DNA of 64,000 bases from the NCBI GenBank assembly GCA_029561455.1, contig JAKQIY010000065.1, positions 1-64,000 of the forward strand, written 5' to 3'. Positions 1 through 9,585 of the stretch are shown one piece after another. How positions within the stretch are numbered: the stretch's first letter is position 1; every line of letters begins with the position of its first letter. Both the position numbers and the translations under genes were made by a program. Source of the stretch: a bacterium (GTDB lineage Bacteria > Zhuqueibacterota > Zhuqueibacteria > Residuimicrobiales > Krinioviventaceae). The notes under the pieces were generated by a model. That model did not search any database and had not been told where the DNA came from. It saw nothing but the letters and a program-made list of their open reading frames with translations.

Positions 1-99
1 ATTCAAAAATCCCGCCGCCGTCGTTCCCACCTTTGTCACTGCGCCGGCTTGAAGGGCTATGACCAGTATCATAAATACTAGGATTGTTATCTTTTTCAT
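1..99 (-). CDS. PorV-like outer-membrane protein, N-terminal fragment
   Basis: Only the first 33 codons lie in the window; the frame is open to the left edge. They encode a signal peptide (Lys-Lys followed by about 14 hydrophobic residues and an A-G-A cleavage-like site) and then the residues TKVGTTAAGFLN. That segment resembles the start of the mature part of PorV/UPF0164-type beta-barrel proteins, where a 'VGTTAA-FL' motif precedes the barrel. The ATG at 97-99 has a good ribosome binding site (GGAG, 107-110). It starts 34 bases after the large secreted protein upstream and so is probably the third gene of the TonB-receptor operon. PorV proteins are outer-membrane shuttles of type IX secretion; this role is inferred from the family and the fragment is short. 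Confidence 0.6.
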   Translation of the reverse strand, partial: MKKITILVFMILVIALQAGAVTKVGTTAAGFLN

Positions 100-133
100 T
101 ATTAAACTCCTTTTTGTCCTGGAATTCAACGCT

Positions 134-3100
134 CTACTTGATTACCGCAAATTTACCTACTACCTCGCCCAACTCGCCGGCGTCGATATGATAGATGTAT
201 ACACCATAGGCTATATCCAGCAAGTCTTTGGTCTGCATATCCCATACCTCGGTGCCATCAGTCAGCGCCGGTGCGTTATGTTCAAGCTCCCGCACCAGTT
301 GACCGCGAATATTAAATATGCGTATTGTACATTTCTCCGGTAAATGGTTAAAATGCAATTCGCGCGGCCCGCGGCCAGTTGAATAGGGATTTTCAGGTTC
401 CCAGGAGTTTGCAATAATGTACGGGTTCGGTACAACTTTAATTTTTGAAAGATCATTTTTAGCTTTATTATTATCAATACTTTCCGAATAGGTGGTGAAC
501 TCGAACGTATCGGTGGACAGGAACGGAATGGACATCTTTAAAGTCGCTATATCACCGGTTGCCGGGTTCACATGCAGTGAATCGTCGGTCGCGGAATCAA
601 GTTCAAACATCCAGGTCGCTGCCAGGGTATCATCCAAAAAGATGATCCGGTCGCTCAATGTCCCGTCGGTAAAGGCGGTGAACAGCCCTTCCAGGGCGCC
701 GTCGGCCTTGTCTTGTGACCAGAATGCCGTCTTGAGCTTTTTCTCCGGCGTTTGTGATATATCGAATACCCGATAGTTCACCGGCTGCGCCTTGTAGGTT
801 TTGGCTTTAGCTTTGTAGAGTATCGAAGTATCCAGACCAACTTCACCAAACTCGATGCGGTAACTTCCGGCTACCGGGTAGCCCGATACCGAACTGTAAC
901 GGAACGGCCGCAAGGCCATACCATAAATTCCATCACGGTTCCAGGTGGAAGTTGTTGTATTCAATGCCGTACCGGTTTCGTTAGAGAACTGCAACTGGAA
1001 ACCGTCGATAATTGGTATAATATCACCGGTATTTACAGCCGTGCTCGCTTTGATCAACGTATCAACATTGGTGGCATTGGTTACATCCAGTAAATTGAAA
1101 TTGCTGGTTACCAGGTCAATCGTCGTTGTCGTCGGATTAATAAAAGCATCCTGGAAGGTTACACGATAGGTATGGTTGTTTTTGAAAAAGCCCGGATCGA
1201 TGATTTGATAGCCCACCTGACCGGTGCTGAGGCCACTCGTATGCTTTACAGAATCGATATTCGCCGGAACAAAACCAGCGGCCGGTGGATTGGGGGTGAC
1301 GATCTTTACATTGCGGCCCAAATCTGTAGCGCCGGAGGTGCTGATCGAGACGAATTTTGAACATTCGGATGGTGCAATACTACGATCCGGCACACCACGA
1401 TCAAACGACGTGACTGCGTAATAATATTTTTGACCGTTAACAGCCGTTGAATCAACAAAAGTGTTCCGAATACCGGTATCATCACCAAGATAGAAATGAA
1501 CGCCTTTGGTGGAACCGGATGAATAACCGTTGATACCATTATTCAAGTCAAACTGGGCAAGAGGTTTACGATAAGTAACATTGCCTTTGCCGTCTGTAAT
1601 GGGCAGCATATCATTCCAGCCGGGATCGGTGGAACGGTAAATTTTGTAACCTTCAAAGTCATACCCGGTAATCGGGTCCAGTGACATTTCCGCAACAGTA
1701 TCCCAATACAGGGTAACCTGACCATCGCCAGGAATTGCCGACAGGGTCGGAATTAACGGAGCTTTGAAAAAGTTGTAATTACCAAGATATGCGGAAGCGA
1801 CCCAGGATTTATTTTCCAAAAAGTCATCCAGGTTAGAGCCGCAGATAATACCCATAGAGAAACGTTCAACCTGTCCCGGTCTCATGGGGAAATAACCGGA
1901 ACCGTAAAGTAATTCAATATTCTGATTTTCCAGCAATGCGTCAAAGTTACCGGGAACAATAGCATTCCATACCAGTTCATCTTCATAATGCGGAATATCT
2001 TCCCAGCGGTACAAAGTAAAACTGGTTAAACCCATCATATCGGTTTCATCAATATCGGTTTTATCGATATGCGGTTCACCCGGTAAATCGGTGCCGCGGC
2101 CGGAGCTTGGCAGTCCGTCGCCTTCACCTTCGTCGCCGGTATTCTCCACACCGTCGAGACCTACGTCATCGGATAGCGGGTTCCAATCATTATCATTATC
2201 AATATTGTCATCGCGTTTTTCATCGATCAACGGGTTATCTAATCCATCGCCGTTCAGATAATTGATATATTTTACACCCTCATACAAATAAGTGGTGGTC
2301 TCACCATAGACAGAACCGTTATTCTCATCAATGATACCGTTCAGGTTATCATCCACCAGGTTATTGGGTATTTCTTCCAGGGTTTTTCCCGGCCAGAATT
2401 TGAAAACCAGATCCTGGTAATTGACGCGCAGTGTATCGGCGCCCATTTTCTGAATGGTACGTGCAAATGTTGAATAATTAATTAACACAATATCCATACC
2501 CGTAGTGAGGGTTTTCGGTGCAAATACAGAAGACGATATTGTATTGCCATTACCTGTGCCGGCGTCGCCATCATTATCGATACCGTCATAAATATTGCCC
2601 GGACTTTCCAGGAAAGCGCCGCCGAAATAACCAACCGGGAAGAAGGAACCGGCGCCAATATCATCAAAATCGTACAGGTAAGCCACATCTTCGGCTTTAT
2701 TATAAGCGCCCATATCATCGCCGCCATCACCGGAGGAACCGGCGTCACCCATATTGTTACCGAATTTATACCCGAATACCATTTTGTCATGTACATGGGT
2801 GCCAATATTTTCCAAATCGAACAAGGCAAACATGGCGTCTTCGACCAGGGCATTGGCCCACTGGAAGGCGCGCACATACATACGTATACCAAGTCCTTTT
2901 CTGTTCAGATCGGTGCTATCCGGATAAAAACTGAATTCACGGTTTTCATAGTCATCCGCAACGAAATAACTTTCTTCATCGGCGTTGAATATGTTTTTAC
3001 CAAAATAACCATTCCATTTACCGCGCCAGCCCTGATCAATTTTATCATCATATTTATCGGGCCAAAAATCCGGCCAGGCCCATTCCCATTTTGTCATAGC

Positions 3101-3526
3101 AATTTTATTGGTATCTTTGCTGGCAAAACCGCGCAATGGTAAAAAGGTCCACCACTCGCCGTTGGGGCCGGTATCTCCCGAAGACCACTGACCCGAAGCG
3201 CCCGTACCGGTACTTTTTACATCGCTGACAATATGTTTTACATTGTTCTGGGTATCCAAAACTTCGGAACCGACGAACACATTACCATCGATCATATACC
3301 AGCGTCCGGAGTTGATCGGCCATTCACCGGCAATATCGGGCGGGTTATTGATACGACCAAAGGTACCGTCGTTATAAATAGTGGTTCTGAATTGATTGCC
3401 GGCATGCAAGCCGTCGCGTAATTCAGTTATATCTCCGTGCAAACCTTCCATTTGCGCAAACAAGCCGCCAATGGTCAGCAGCAAAAACGGAATAAGGAGT
3501 AATAGTGTTTTTTTGAACTTTTTCAT
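134..3526 (-). CDS. Large secreted Asp-rich protein with FN3 domain and T9SS-type C-terminal domain
   Basis: A 1130-residue exported protein of unknown function. It has a signal peptide ending near residue 25 (G-G-L-F-A-Q), an N-terminal region of about 600 residues that I do not recognise, and clusters of Asp/Asn-rich loops (for example DGIDNDGDA and DDNIDNDNDW, roughly residues 320-460) that look like calcium-binding repeats. A fibronectin type III-like segment with 'GYKIYRS' follows at about 650-770. The last ~100 residues contain 'VVPNPY', 'IRIFNIRGQLVREL' and a final beta-strand, as in type A T9SS sorting domains. The start has AGGAGA eight bases upstream. It sits 25 bases downstream of the TonB-dependent receptor and 34 bases upstream of a PorV-like gene. 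Inference: cell-surface partner of the receptor, delivered by T9SS. Confidence 0.8.
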   Translation of the reverse strand: MKKFKKTLLLLIPFLLLTIGGLFAQMEGLHGDITELRDGLHAGNQFRTTIYNDGTFGRINNPPDIAGEWPINSGRWYMIDGNVFVGSEVLDTQNNVKHIVSDVKSTGTGASGQWSSGDTGPNGEWWTFLPLRGFASKDTNKIAMTKWEWAWPDFWPDKYDDKIDQGWRGKWNGYFGKNIFNADEESYFVADDYENREFSFYPDSTDLNRKGLGIRMYVRAFQWANALVEDAMFALFDLENIGTHVHDKMVFGYKFGNNMGDAGSSGDGGDDMGAYNKAEDVAYLYDFDDIGAGSFFPVGYFGGAFLESPGNIYDGIDNDGDAGTGNGNTISSSVFAPKTLTTGMDIVLINYSTFARTIQKMGADTLRVNYQDLVFKFWPGKTLEEIPNNLVDDNLNGIIDENNGSVYGETTTYLYEGVKYINYLNGDGLDNPLIDEKRDDNIDNDNDWNPLSDDVGLDGVENTGDEGEGDGLPSSGRGTDLPGEPHIDKTDIDETDMMGLTSFTLYRWEDIPHYEDELVWNAIVPGNFDALLENQNIELLYGSGYFPMRPGQVERFSMGIICGSNLDDFLENKSWVASAYLGNYNFFKAPLIPTLSAIPGDGQVTLYWDTVAEMSLDPITGYDFEGYKIYRSTDPGWNDMLPITDGKGNVTYRKPLAQFDLNNGINGYSSGSTKGVHFYLGDDTGIRNTFVDSTAVNGQKYYYAVTSFDRGVPDRSIAPSECSKFVSISTSGATDLGRNVKIVTPNPPAAGFVPANIDSVKHTSGLSTGQVGYQIIDPGFFKNNHTYRVTFQDAFINPTTTTIDLVTSNFNLLDVTNATNVDTLIKASTAVNTGDIIPIIDGFQLQFSNETGTALNTTTSTWNRDGIYGMALRPFRYSSVSGYPVAGSYRIEFGEVGLDTSILYKAKAKTYKAQPVNYRVFDISQTPEKKLKTAFWSQDKADGALEGLFTAFTDGTLSDRIIFLDDTLAATWMFELDSATDDSLHVNPATGDIATLKMSIPFLSTDTFEFTTYSESIDNNKAKNDLSKIKVVPNPYIIANSWEPENPYSTGRGPRELHFNHLPEKCTIRIFNIRGQLVRELEHNAPALTDGTEVWDMQTKDLLDIAYGVYIYHIDAGELGEVVGKFAVIK

Positions 3527-3551
3527 ATAATAAATCTCCTGTTCTGTTTAC

Positions 3552-6500
3552 TTAAAAACCGAGCATGAAACCAATCTGAACTTCACGGGGAGCTGTATAC
3601 CAGCTTGCTTGTTTCACAAATTCTTCAGTGGTACCGATTCTGGCAGGATCATATACAACACGTGATGGACGAATATTAGTAGTATATTCCGCTGTACCGG
3701 TATCGCCATATACCGCAGTTTCATCCCTGTTATCAAATATATTATATACATTGATAAAGAAATCAACCTGCATGTCTGAGAATGAGAAATGTTTGTTGAT
3801 CAGAAAATCTACGCTCTTTTGCGAAGGCAGACGGGAACTGTTCTCTTTTAAACCAACCAGAGTAGCGCCGCCTACGATCTGACCAACCGGGAAACTCGGT
3901 GTATAAGGACGACCGGTCCAGTAACGACCTATCATGGAGAATGTCCAGCTCTGCAGACGGTATATTAAAGAACCGTTAGCAGTATGACGCTGATCCCAGT
4001 TCAGAGGAATCAAAGACAAACGCGGTTCATTTTGACTCTGTGCAGCGTTATAAGCGTCATTCGGGTTGGAATAGGTACCTTCAACAACCTGGAAGGTATA
4101 ATCCAAGCGCGCGGAAAAATTGTATGAATACCGTTTATCTACTTTTAAAGTAACACCACGAACATTTTCGTAATCTTTGTTTTCGTAATTTGAGTATTTG
4201 ATACCGGGATTCGGGGTATCAATCAACGGGCTGGTTCCAACCCAATCACGCACATCGCGGTAGAACAAGGTCACGTCAACACCCAAATCGCGGGTAATTT
4301 GCTGCTGTAAACCGATTTCATACATAACTGTTTTTTGAGGTTCAAGATTGGCATTGCCAAAAGTGGTATAACCGCCGCCCTGGCTCAACTTGAAATCGGC
4401 ATTGGAGTACAAGTACTGGAATTCGGGAATCTGGAAAAAGTGACCATACGAAAAATGGATCACACCGCGGTCGGTAATCGGGTAAGCAATACCCAAACGC
4501 GGACTAATTGCCATTTTGGCATCAACTTTTTCATGCATAAAAGCTCTGCGTTCATCAGGTGTATATTCTGTAAATCCTGCAATGTACTCGGCCATTTCAT
4601 TAGCATTCAAACCGTCAGGCGGTTCAACCCAGTTTTTATATTTATTCTCGTTTCTGAACGGGGCATAAATATTGGGATCGGATGGATCAACCGGCTGCAC
4701 GCTGTTGGCGTCAAAATAATCAAACCGTAAACCCAGGTTTAAAATGATCTCTTTTAACTCAATTTTGTCCTGAATATACGCTGAAAATTCGCGTGGTTTA
4801 CGGGTGTAATAATCGCGGTAAACACTGGAAATATCCGGGCGATCAGGAACGAACGGAACGATTTGTTCGCCTGAATTTGCATCCGTTTTGGGGCGAATGG
4901 TAAAATTATCCAGGAATAATTCATAAGTACGGAATTCCGCGCCAAATTTGGCCTGATGCACATTAGTCACCTGGCTGGTAAAATCGAGTTTACCTACCCA
5001 GTATGCGGTATGGCGGGTGCCATAATTCATACTCATACCGTCATTCAAAAAGCTGTAACTGCCGGTAGAAGCGGAATCCGGATGAATATAGCCTTCCGGG
5101 TTTGCCGGGTCAATTATGTAATCAAACGACCGGCGGGCTGATTTATATTGCTCAAACAATGCAGCTTCGGCCGGATTGGAAAGATCCAGTGTGTCGGCCG
5201 GCAAGGAATTGGCCGCATCTGCATAAACACTGACCAGATAATCGGGCATTTTGTTGTAATCTTCATACACATAATTTTTGGATTCGGTGTAGAACCTGTT
5301 CACCTTTAACTCGTAAAAAGTAGTTGGCGACAAAACATGGTTCATGGAAAAGATATGTGTATAACCGCCGCCGATTTGCTGGGAGGTTCCATAGGGATTG
5401 TATTTGTAATTTTGTGCATAACTGCGGTCATTCTTGTATGCATTTAAAAATACATTATAATTCAGCTTGATAGAATTAGAGAGTTTATAAGTAAATTTTG
5501 CCTGAGCGGAGTATCTCTTGTGCGGATTCATCGGCACCAGGGCGCTGTCGCCTGGCAGACCCTGCGGGGTAAACCAGTCGCGTCCATAGAGATAGCCTTC
5601 ATTCTGAAAATAACGTCCGTTGACAAAAAATGTAAAATCATCGCCAAAAAGCGGTACCGGCCCACTCAAACTAAATTCACCATTGTAAATGGGATTAAAC
5701 TGGGTTAATGGACTTTCCTGGGTACTCGTTGCCTGGGTTTTCCCGTCTTTATCAGTTACGGGGATTACTTTTTCAAGAACATCAAATTTTTCATCATTAC
5801 TGAGGTAATCGCCGGCATAAGCTTTTACCTGACCGGTGTACCGTACACCACCTTCTTTGGTGATGATGTTAATAATACCGGACATGGCCTGGCCATATTC
5901 CGCATTGAATGTACCGCTGATTACCTGCAATTCCTCAATAGCCGAGTTTTCAACTGTAACACCCATACCGCCGCCAAAAACGTCCGTAGTTGCAACACCG
6001 TCGACCCAGTAGGCAACTTCACCGGTACGACCGCCGCGGATATGGAAATCATTACCTGATTTTACAATACCGGCTTGTAATTCGAGAACGTCTCGAACTT
6101 CCTGTACCGGCAGGCTGGTAATTTCATCGGAACTGACTGACGATAATGACGAGGTCATATCGGTGCGTACCAATGGGCGTTCCGCTACAACGGTAACTTC
6201 CTGACCGGCTTCCAACACGGTCTGCTGTAATGAAGCATTGATACTTGTAGTCAGGTCTATCGAAACCCGCACTTTTTCTACTATCTGGGTTTGATAGCCA
6301 ATCATGGAAACACGTAATTTATAGGTTCCCGGCGGGATGTTAAGAATGTTATAATTTCCTTCTACATCGGTTGCAGCACCCATAGAAGTTCCTTCAATAA
6401 CAATATTAACACCCGGAAGGGGTTCTTTGGTTTCCACGTCCGTCACCAACCCAGAAATCTTTCCGGTTGTGCCGGCGAGAACGATGCTGTAAGAAAAAAG

Positions 6501-6554
6501 TAGCACCAACACCGTAACTACAATTAAACTGTGAATTAAAAATCTTGTCTTCAT
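3552..6554 (-). CDS. TonB-dependent outer-membrane receptor with carboxypeptidase-regulatory-like domain
   Basis: A 1000-residue outer-membrane transporter. A signal peptide (residues 1-27) is followed by a CarboxypepD_reg-like beta-sandwich at about 30-110 (ISGLVTD, PLPGVNIVIEG, GYQTQ). Next come a plug domain at about 130-240 (DVLELQAGIV, FHIRGGR, ISGTFNAEYGQAMSGIINI) and a beta-barrel rich in aromatic strands that ends in a terminal Phe, the usual outer-membrane insertion signal. TonB-dependent receptors import bulky ligands using energy from TonB-ExbBD; the ligand here cannot be read from sequence. There is no SusD-like partner, so this is not a classical SusCD pair. It is the first gene of a three-gene operon with the secreted protein and the PorV-like gene. 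The start is preceded by GGGAGTAAAGGAAT. Confidence 0.93.
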   Translation of the reverse strand: MKTRFLIHSLIVVTVLVLLFSYSIVLAGTTGKISGLVTDVETKEPLPGVNIVIEGTSMGAATDVEGNYNILNIPPGTYKLRVSMIGYQTQIVEKVRVSIDLTTSINASLQQTVLEAGQEVTVVAERPLVRTDMTSSLSSVSSDEITSLPVQEVRDVLELQAGIVKSGNDFHIRGGRTGEVAYWVDGVATTDVFGGGMGVTVENSAIEELQVISGTFNAEYGQAMSGIINIITKEGGVRYTGQVKAYAGDYLSNDEKFDVLEKVIPVTDKDGKTQATSTQESPLTQFNPIYNGEFSLSGPVPLFGDDFTFFVNGRYFQNEGYLYGRDWFTPQGLPGDSALVPMNPHKRYSAQAKFTYKLSNSIKLNYNVFLNAYKNDRSYAQNYKYNPYGTSQQIGGGYTHIFSMNHVLSPTTFYELKVNRFYTESKNYVYEDYNKMPDYLVSVYADAANSLPADTLDLSNPAEAALFEQYKSARRSFDYIIDPANPEGYIHPDSASTGSYSFLNDGMSMNYGTRHTAYWVGKLDFTSQVTNVHQAKFGAEFRTYELFLDNFTIRPKTDANSGEQIVPFVPDRPDISSVYRDYYTRKPREFSAYIQDKIELKEIILNLGLRFDYFDANSVQPVDPSDPNIYAPFRNENKYKNWVEPPDGLNANEMAEYIAGFTEYTPDERRAFMHEKVDAKMAISPRLGIAYPITDRGVIHFSYGHFFQIPEFQYLYSNADFKLSQGGGYTTFGNANLEPQKTVMYEIGLQQQITRDLGVDVTLFYRDVRDWVGTSPLIDTPNPGIKYSNYENKDYENVRGVTLKVDKRYSYNFSARLDYTFQVVEGTYSNPNDAYNAAQSQNEPRLSLIPLNWDQRHTANGSLIYRLQSWTFSMIGRYWTGRPYTPSFPVGQIVGGATLVGLKENSSRLPSQKSVDFLINKHFSFSDMQVDFFINVYNIFDNRDETAVYGDTGTAEYTTNIRPSRVVYDPARIGTTEEFVKQASWYTAPREVQIGFMLGF

Positions 6555-7589
6555 ATTCCTTTACTCCCTTTTGGACAAATAATTCATTACCTTGAAAATT
6601 TAATTATTCCTCCTGATTAAATTTACTTACCCTTTTCCTCTTCTCCTTTGTTGAAATTTAGTATTTATTTAGTAATTATAATTATTATCTTTTTTAAAAT
6701 TAATATTTATATAATCGATTCAAATCATCCTGCCAGGCATTATCCCCAAACAGGCTTGTTATACCCCTTACTGAAGAATATAAAAAATATAAAAATTATA
6801 CTATATGGATGAATAATTGACAATCTTGGGTCGGAAGTGTAATTCATAAATTGTTATTCCGGGTTAAGGAAACAATTTTCTTTACTATTGCAACAAACCA
6901 CGCTAGCTTGGCGTATCTTACTATACCAGTATTGGTCTGCAAAACTATTTATTATAACACAAAAAAATTACATTTACAAAACATATTCGAGAAATAAAAT
7001 AACACTGTTTTTGTTTCAATATAGTATGATAATTTTTCATGTTCACAATTAAATTCGGCACTCGTTATTACTAGAACTTCAATTCATCAATTTGCGTTAA
7101 CGCACACGCTTTTTATGAAAAATAAACTTCTAACAATCAAATTAGAAGTTTTTTACACCTCTCCCCCACTGTAGTTACCTACTAAAGTAGAGAAGTTAAT
7201 AGAAAATGTCAAGAAAAAAAAACAAATCTTGTTATTTTTAATATAAAATTCATACTTGCTATAATACCTTTTAAAACATTTATTTGCCTTTCATTGCAGG
7301 CTGGTGATAAATAGCCAGGTTCATACTTTATTAATCTGTTTCGAATAATTATCTTTACATATTATAGTACTTGATCTCAGCGTTAAAAGGAACAAATTTT
7401 TGCCAAACAAGTTTATTTAATTAGTAAAGTATATCCAAAGCCAATAACAAAAAGTTGTTCTATGGCGACCGGTAATTTAAACCAAAAACCTATTATTTCA
7501 CTTGATTTTAATTTACTTCATGATTATACTATATCTTGAAATTACTCACTTTTTACAAATTCAGGCCGCTTTGGTTTAATACAATAACC
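6555..7589. other. Long AT-rich intergenic region
   Basis: About 1 kb without a convincing gene, between the divergent TonB-receptor operon and the SprT-like gene. It must hold both promoters. A purine-rich stretch on the minus strand lies in the receptor leader around 6600-6660. An AT-rich perfect stem-loop is present at 7124-7151. No conserved coding signal was found on either strand. Confidence 0.6.
7124..7154 (+). terminator. AT-rich stem-loop, possible terminator
   Basis: A 10-base perfect stem (7124-7133 with 7142-7151), loop of 8, followed by a short T run. The minus strand also has a T-rich tail, so it could work in both directions. There is no known transcript ending here, and the stem is weak because it is AT-rich. 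Confidence 0.3.
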
Positions 7590-8159
7590 ATGACCTCAAC
7601 TACAATAATTTTCCCGGGAATTGGACCGGTCAAATTCGAAAAAAGCCGTCGCGCACGACATGTTAGTATTGTAATCAAACAGGATACCGGCATCAGGGTA
7701 GCCGTACCAATGAACGTGTCTTTTAATAACGCTGAGAAACTGGTTCATACTAAAATCGACTGGATTAAAAAACATCGTAAAAAAATTGAACTGGCGCACC
7801 ATGTCAGTCAGCAATACTCTGAAACAAAAATTAATACTGCCGCTGCAAAACTAATGCTTATGCAACACTTGCTAAAACTGGCGGCACAATATGGCTTTGC
7901 GGTAAATAAAGTTTCAATCCGTAACCAGAAAACCCGCTGGGGCAGTTGTTCTTCAGTAAATAATATCAGTCTAAATATTAAACTGGCTGCATTACCCCGC
8001 GATCTGGTTCATTATGTTTTGTGCCATGAACTGGTTCATACCAGAATTAAAAACCATGGACCACAATTCTGGCAAGAACTGGAAAAATATGTACCAAATG
8101 CCAGAAAAGTTAACAAACAATTAAGATTTATAAAACCAGGATTAATTCAAATAATTTAA
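7590..8159 (+). CDS. SprT/YgjP-like zinc metallopeptidase domain protein
   Basis: 189 residues from the ATG at 7590. An upstream in-frame TTG at 7536 would add 18 residues that do not fit the family, so I prefer the ATG; neither start has a clear ribosome binding site. The C-terminal half has the signature of the M48-like/YgjP (DUF45) family: a 'TRWGSCS' motif, then 'CHELVH', a zinc-binding HExxH at about residue 147, then 'KNHGPQFW' with the third His ligand. The family are predicted intracellular zinc peptidases, often called metal-dependent hydrolases, with poorly defined substrates. There is no signal peptide. It lies 56 bases before the RelA/SpoT-TPR gene, in the same direction. Confidence 0.85.
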   Translation: MTSTTIIFPGIGPVKFEKSRRARHVSIVIKQDTGIRVAVPMNVSFNNAEKLVHTKIDWIKKHRKKIELAHHVSQQYSETKINTAAAKLMLMQHLLKLAAQYGFAVNKVSIRNQKTRWGSCSSVNNISLNIKLAALPRDLVHYVLCHELVHTRIKNHGPQFWQELEKYVPNARKVNKQLRFIKPGLIQII

Positions 8160-8215
8160 AATGTTATCAATAATGCCGATACTTGTTAATAAAATACATT
8201 CAGAAAGGCTTAATC

Positions 8216-9466
8216 TTGAACGCAGTTGAATTAGAACGGTTGGTTCCGCTACCTGACCGTACAAAACTGGCGGATGCTTATGATAAAAATTATCCCCTTT
8301 ACGAAATTGAATTACGCAGGCTGAATAAAATTCTTAAAAGATTATTCCAGGATCATCAGGTCAATGTTTCTATAAAATCCCGCATTAAATCTTTTGAAAG
8401 CTACTTTAAAAAATTATTACGCCAGTACAATGAAAACGGCGGTGAAAGAATTGTATTAACAGATATTATTGGAGTAAGAATTGTTTGCCCTTTCCTGGAA
8501 GAACGCGACATCGTTCTAAAGCTGCTCACTGCCGAATTTCATGTCACCGAAATTGAAACCAAAGGCGCCAAACATTCTTTTAATGAATTCGGTTATGATT
8601 CTACCCATCTGCTGGCCGATTTACCGGCTGGAACGCCGGCTGTGAATATGCCGTTTACCGGCAAAGTATTTGAAATCCAGGTTCGTACCATCCTGCAGGA
8701 AGCCTGGGCTGAAGTGGAGCATGAGTTAATCTACAAGGCTAACTATTCCCTTTTAAATACCCCAATCAGAAGGAAACTGGCTTCTCTTAATGCCAGCCTG
8801 GCCCTCTCCGACATCATCTTTCAGGAAATACGCGATTACCAGAAAGAGATACAGCAATTAAGCGACAAACGTCAGGACATATTGCAGGATAAAATCAAGG
8901 AAATTGATAACCTGTCAATTTTAGATAAAATCCACCCGATACAAAATATTGATGAAGAATTGGATAAAGTCAAGTCTCCGGTTAAATTACACAATTTTCT
9001 GGATAAACTAATTTTTGATGCACTGGATGCTCACAGCAACCAGCAATACGATAAAGCCGTTGAAATTTATACCCAAATTCTGGATATGGAACTGGACAGC
9101 AAAGTCCGTTCTATTATTTATAATCACCGGGGTATGGTTTATTTCATCCAGTCCGAATATCAAAAATCTATTGAGGACTTTACCCAGGCAATCAAAAGTA
9201 ATAACGATAATTTCCGCGCTTTTAATAATCGCGGCCTGGCTTACAAAATGCTGCATGATTATAATAAAGCTCTCAACGATCTGGAAACTTCCCTGCAACT
9301 CAATCAAATGCAAGTCGATGCCAATTATAGCTGCGCTTCGTTATATTTTGATCTACAGAATTACACAACCGCCCTGGTCTTTTGCGACAAGGCGCTCAAT
9401 ATTAAACCCGACTTTGAACCGGCAAGGAAATTTAAAGCTGTAATTTCCTCAAAACTTTTTTCGTAA
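8216..9466 (+). CDS. RelA/SpoT-type nucleotidyltransferase domain fused to TPR repeats
   Basis: 416 residues from a TTG at 8216, chosen because AAAGG lies seven bases upstream; an upstream in-frame TTG at 8183 is possible. Residues ~20-215 match the RelA/SpoT synthetase fold: 'IKSRIKS', 'DIIGVRI', 'FGYDSTHLL' (compare GYRSYH in small alarmone synthetases), 'EIQVRTILQEAWAEVEHEL'. There is no HD hydrolase, TGS or ACT domain. A helical linker is followed by about four tetratricopeptide repeats (~residues 270-410; 'YNHRGMVYF', 'FNNRGLAYK'). Family knowledge: such domains make (p)ppGpp or related nucleotides, and some relatives are toxins that pyrophosphorylate tRNA or make ppApp. The TPR half suggests regulation by a protein partner. 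The product is not determined by sequence alone. Confidence 0.85.
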   Translation: MNAVELERLVPLPDRTKLADAYDKNYPLYEIELRRLNKILKRLFQDHQVNVSIKSRIKSFESYFKKLLRQYNENGGERIVLTDIIGVRIVCPFLEERDIVLKLLTAEFHVTEIETKGAKHSFNEFGYDSTHLLADLPAGTPAVNMPFTGKVFEIQVRTILQEAWAEVEHELIYKANYSLLNTPIRRKLASLNASLALSDIIFQEIRDYQKEIQQLSDKRQDILQDKIKEIDNLSILDKIHPIQNIDEELDKVKSPVKLHNFLDKLIFDALDAHSNQQYDKAVEIYTQILDMELDSKVRSIIYNHRGMVYFIQSEYQKSIEDFTQAIKSNNDNFRAFNNRGLAYKMLHDYNKALNDLETSLQLNQMQVDANYSCASLYFDLQNYTTALVFCDKALNIKPDFEPARKFKAVISSKLFS

Positions 9467-9585
9467 TTTTCCTCTCTCAGTTTGAAACATATTCCAAACA
9501 TTTACGTATATATCATGTTTATACTATTGCTATCACGTCTGCAATCATTTTAATTCATTGAATTACTAACAAATGGGAGTACCAA

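Noticed and set aside
3552-6554. Receptor as SusC of a SusCD pair
   Set aside because: The partner downstream is a T9SS-type protein with FN3 and Asp-rich loops, with no SusD-like lipoprotein signal or TPR-like fold.
6565-6591. Eight-codon leader peptide (MNYLSKRE) before the TonB receptor
   Set aside because: It has a weak AAGGTA site and ends next to the receptor's own ribosome binding site, but it has no regulatory codon run and could be chance.
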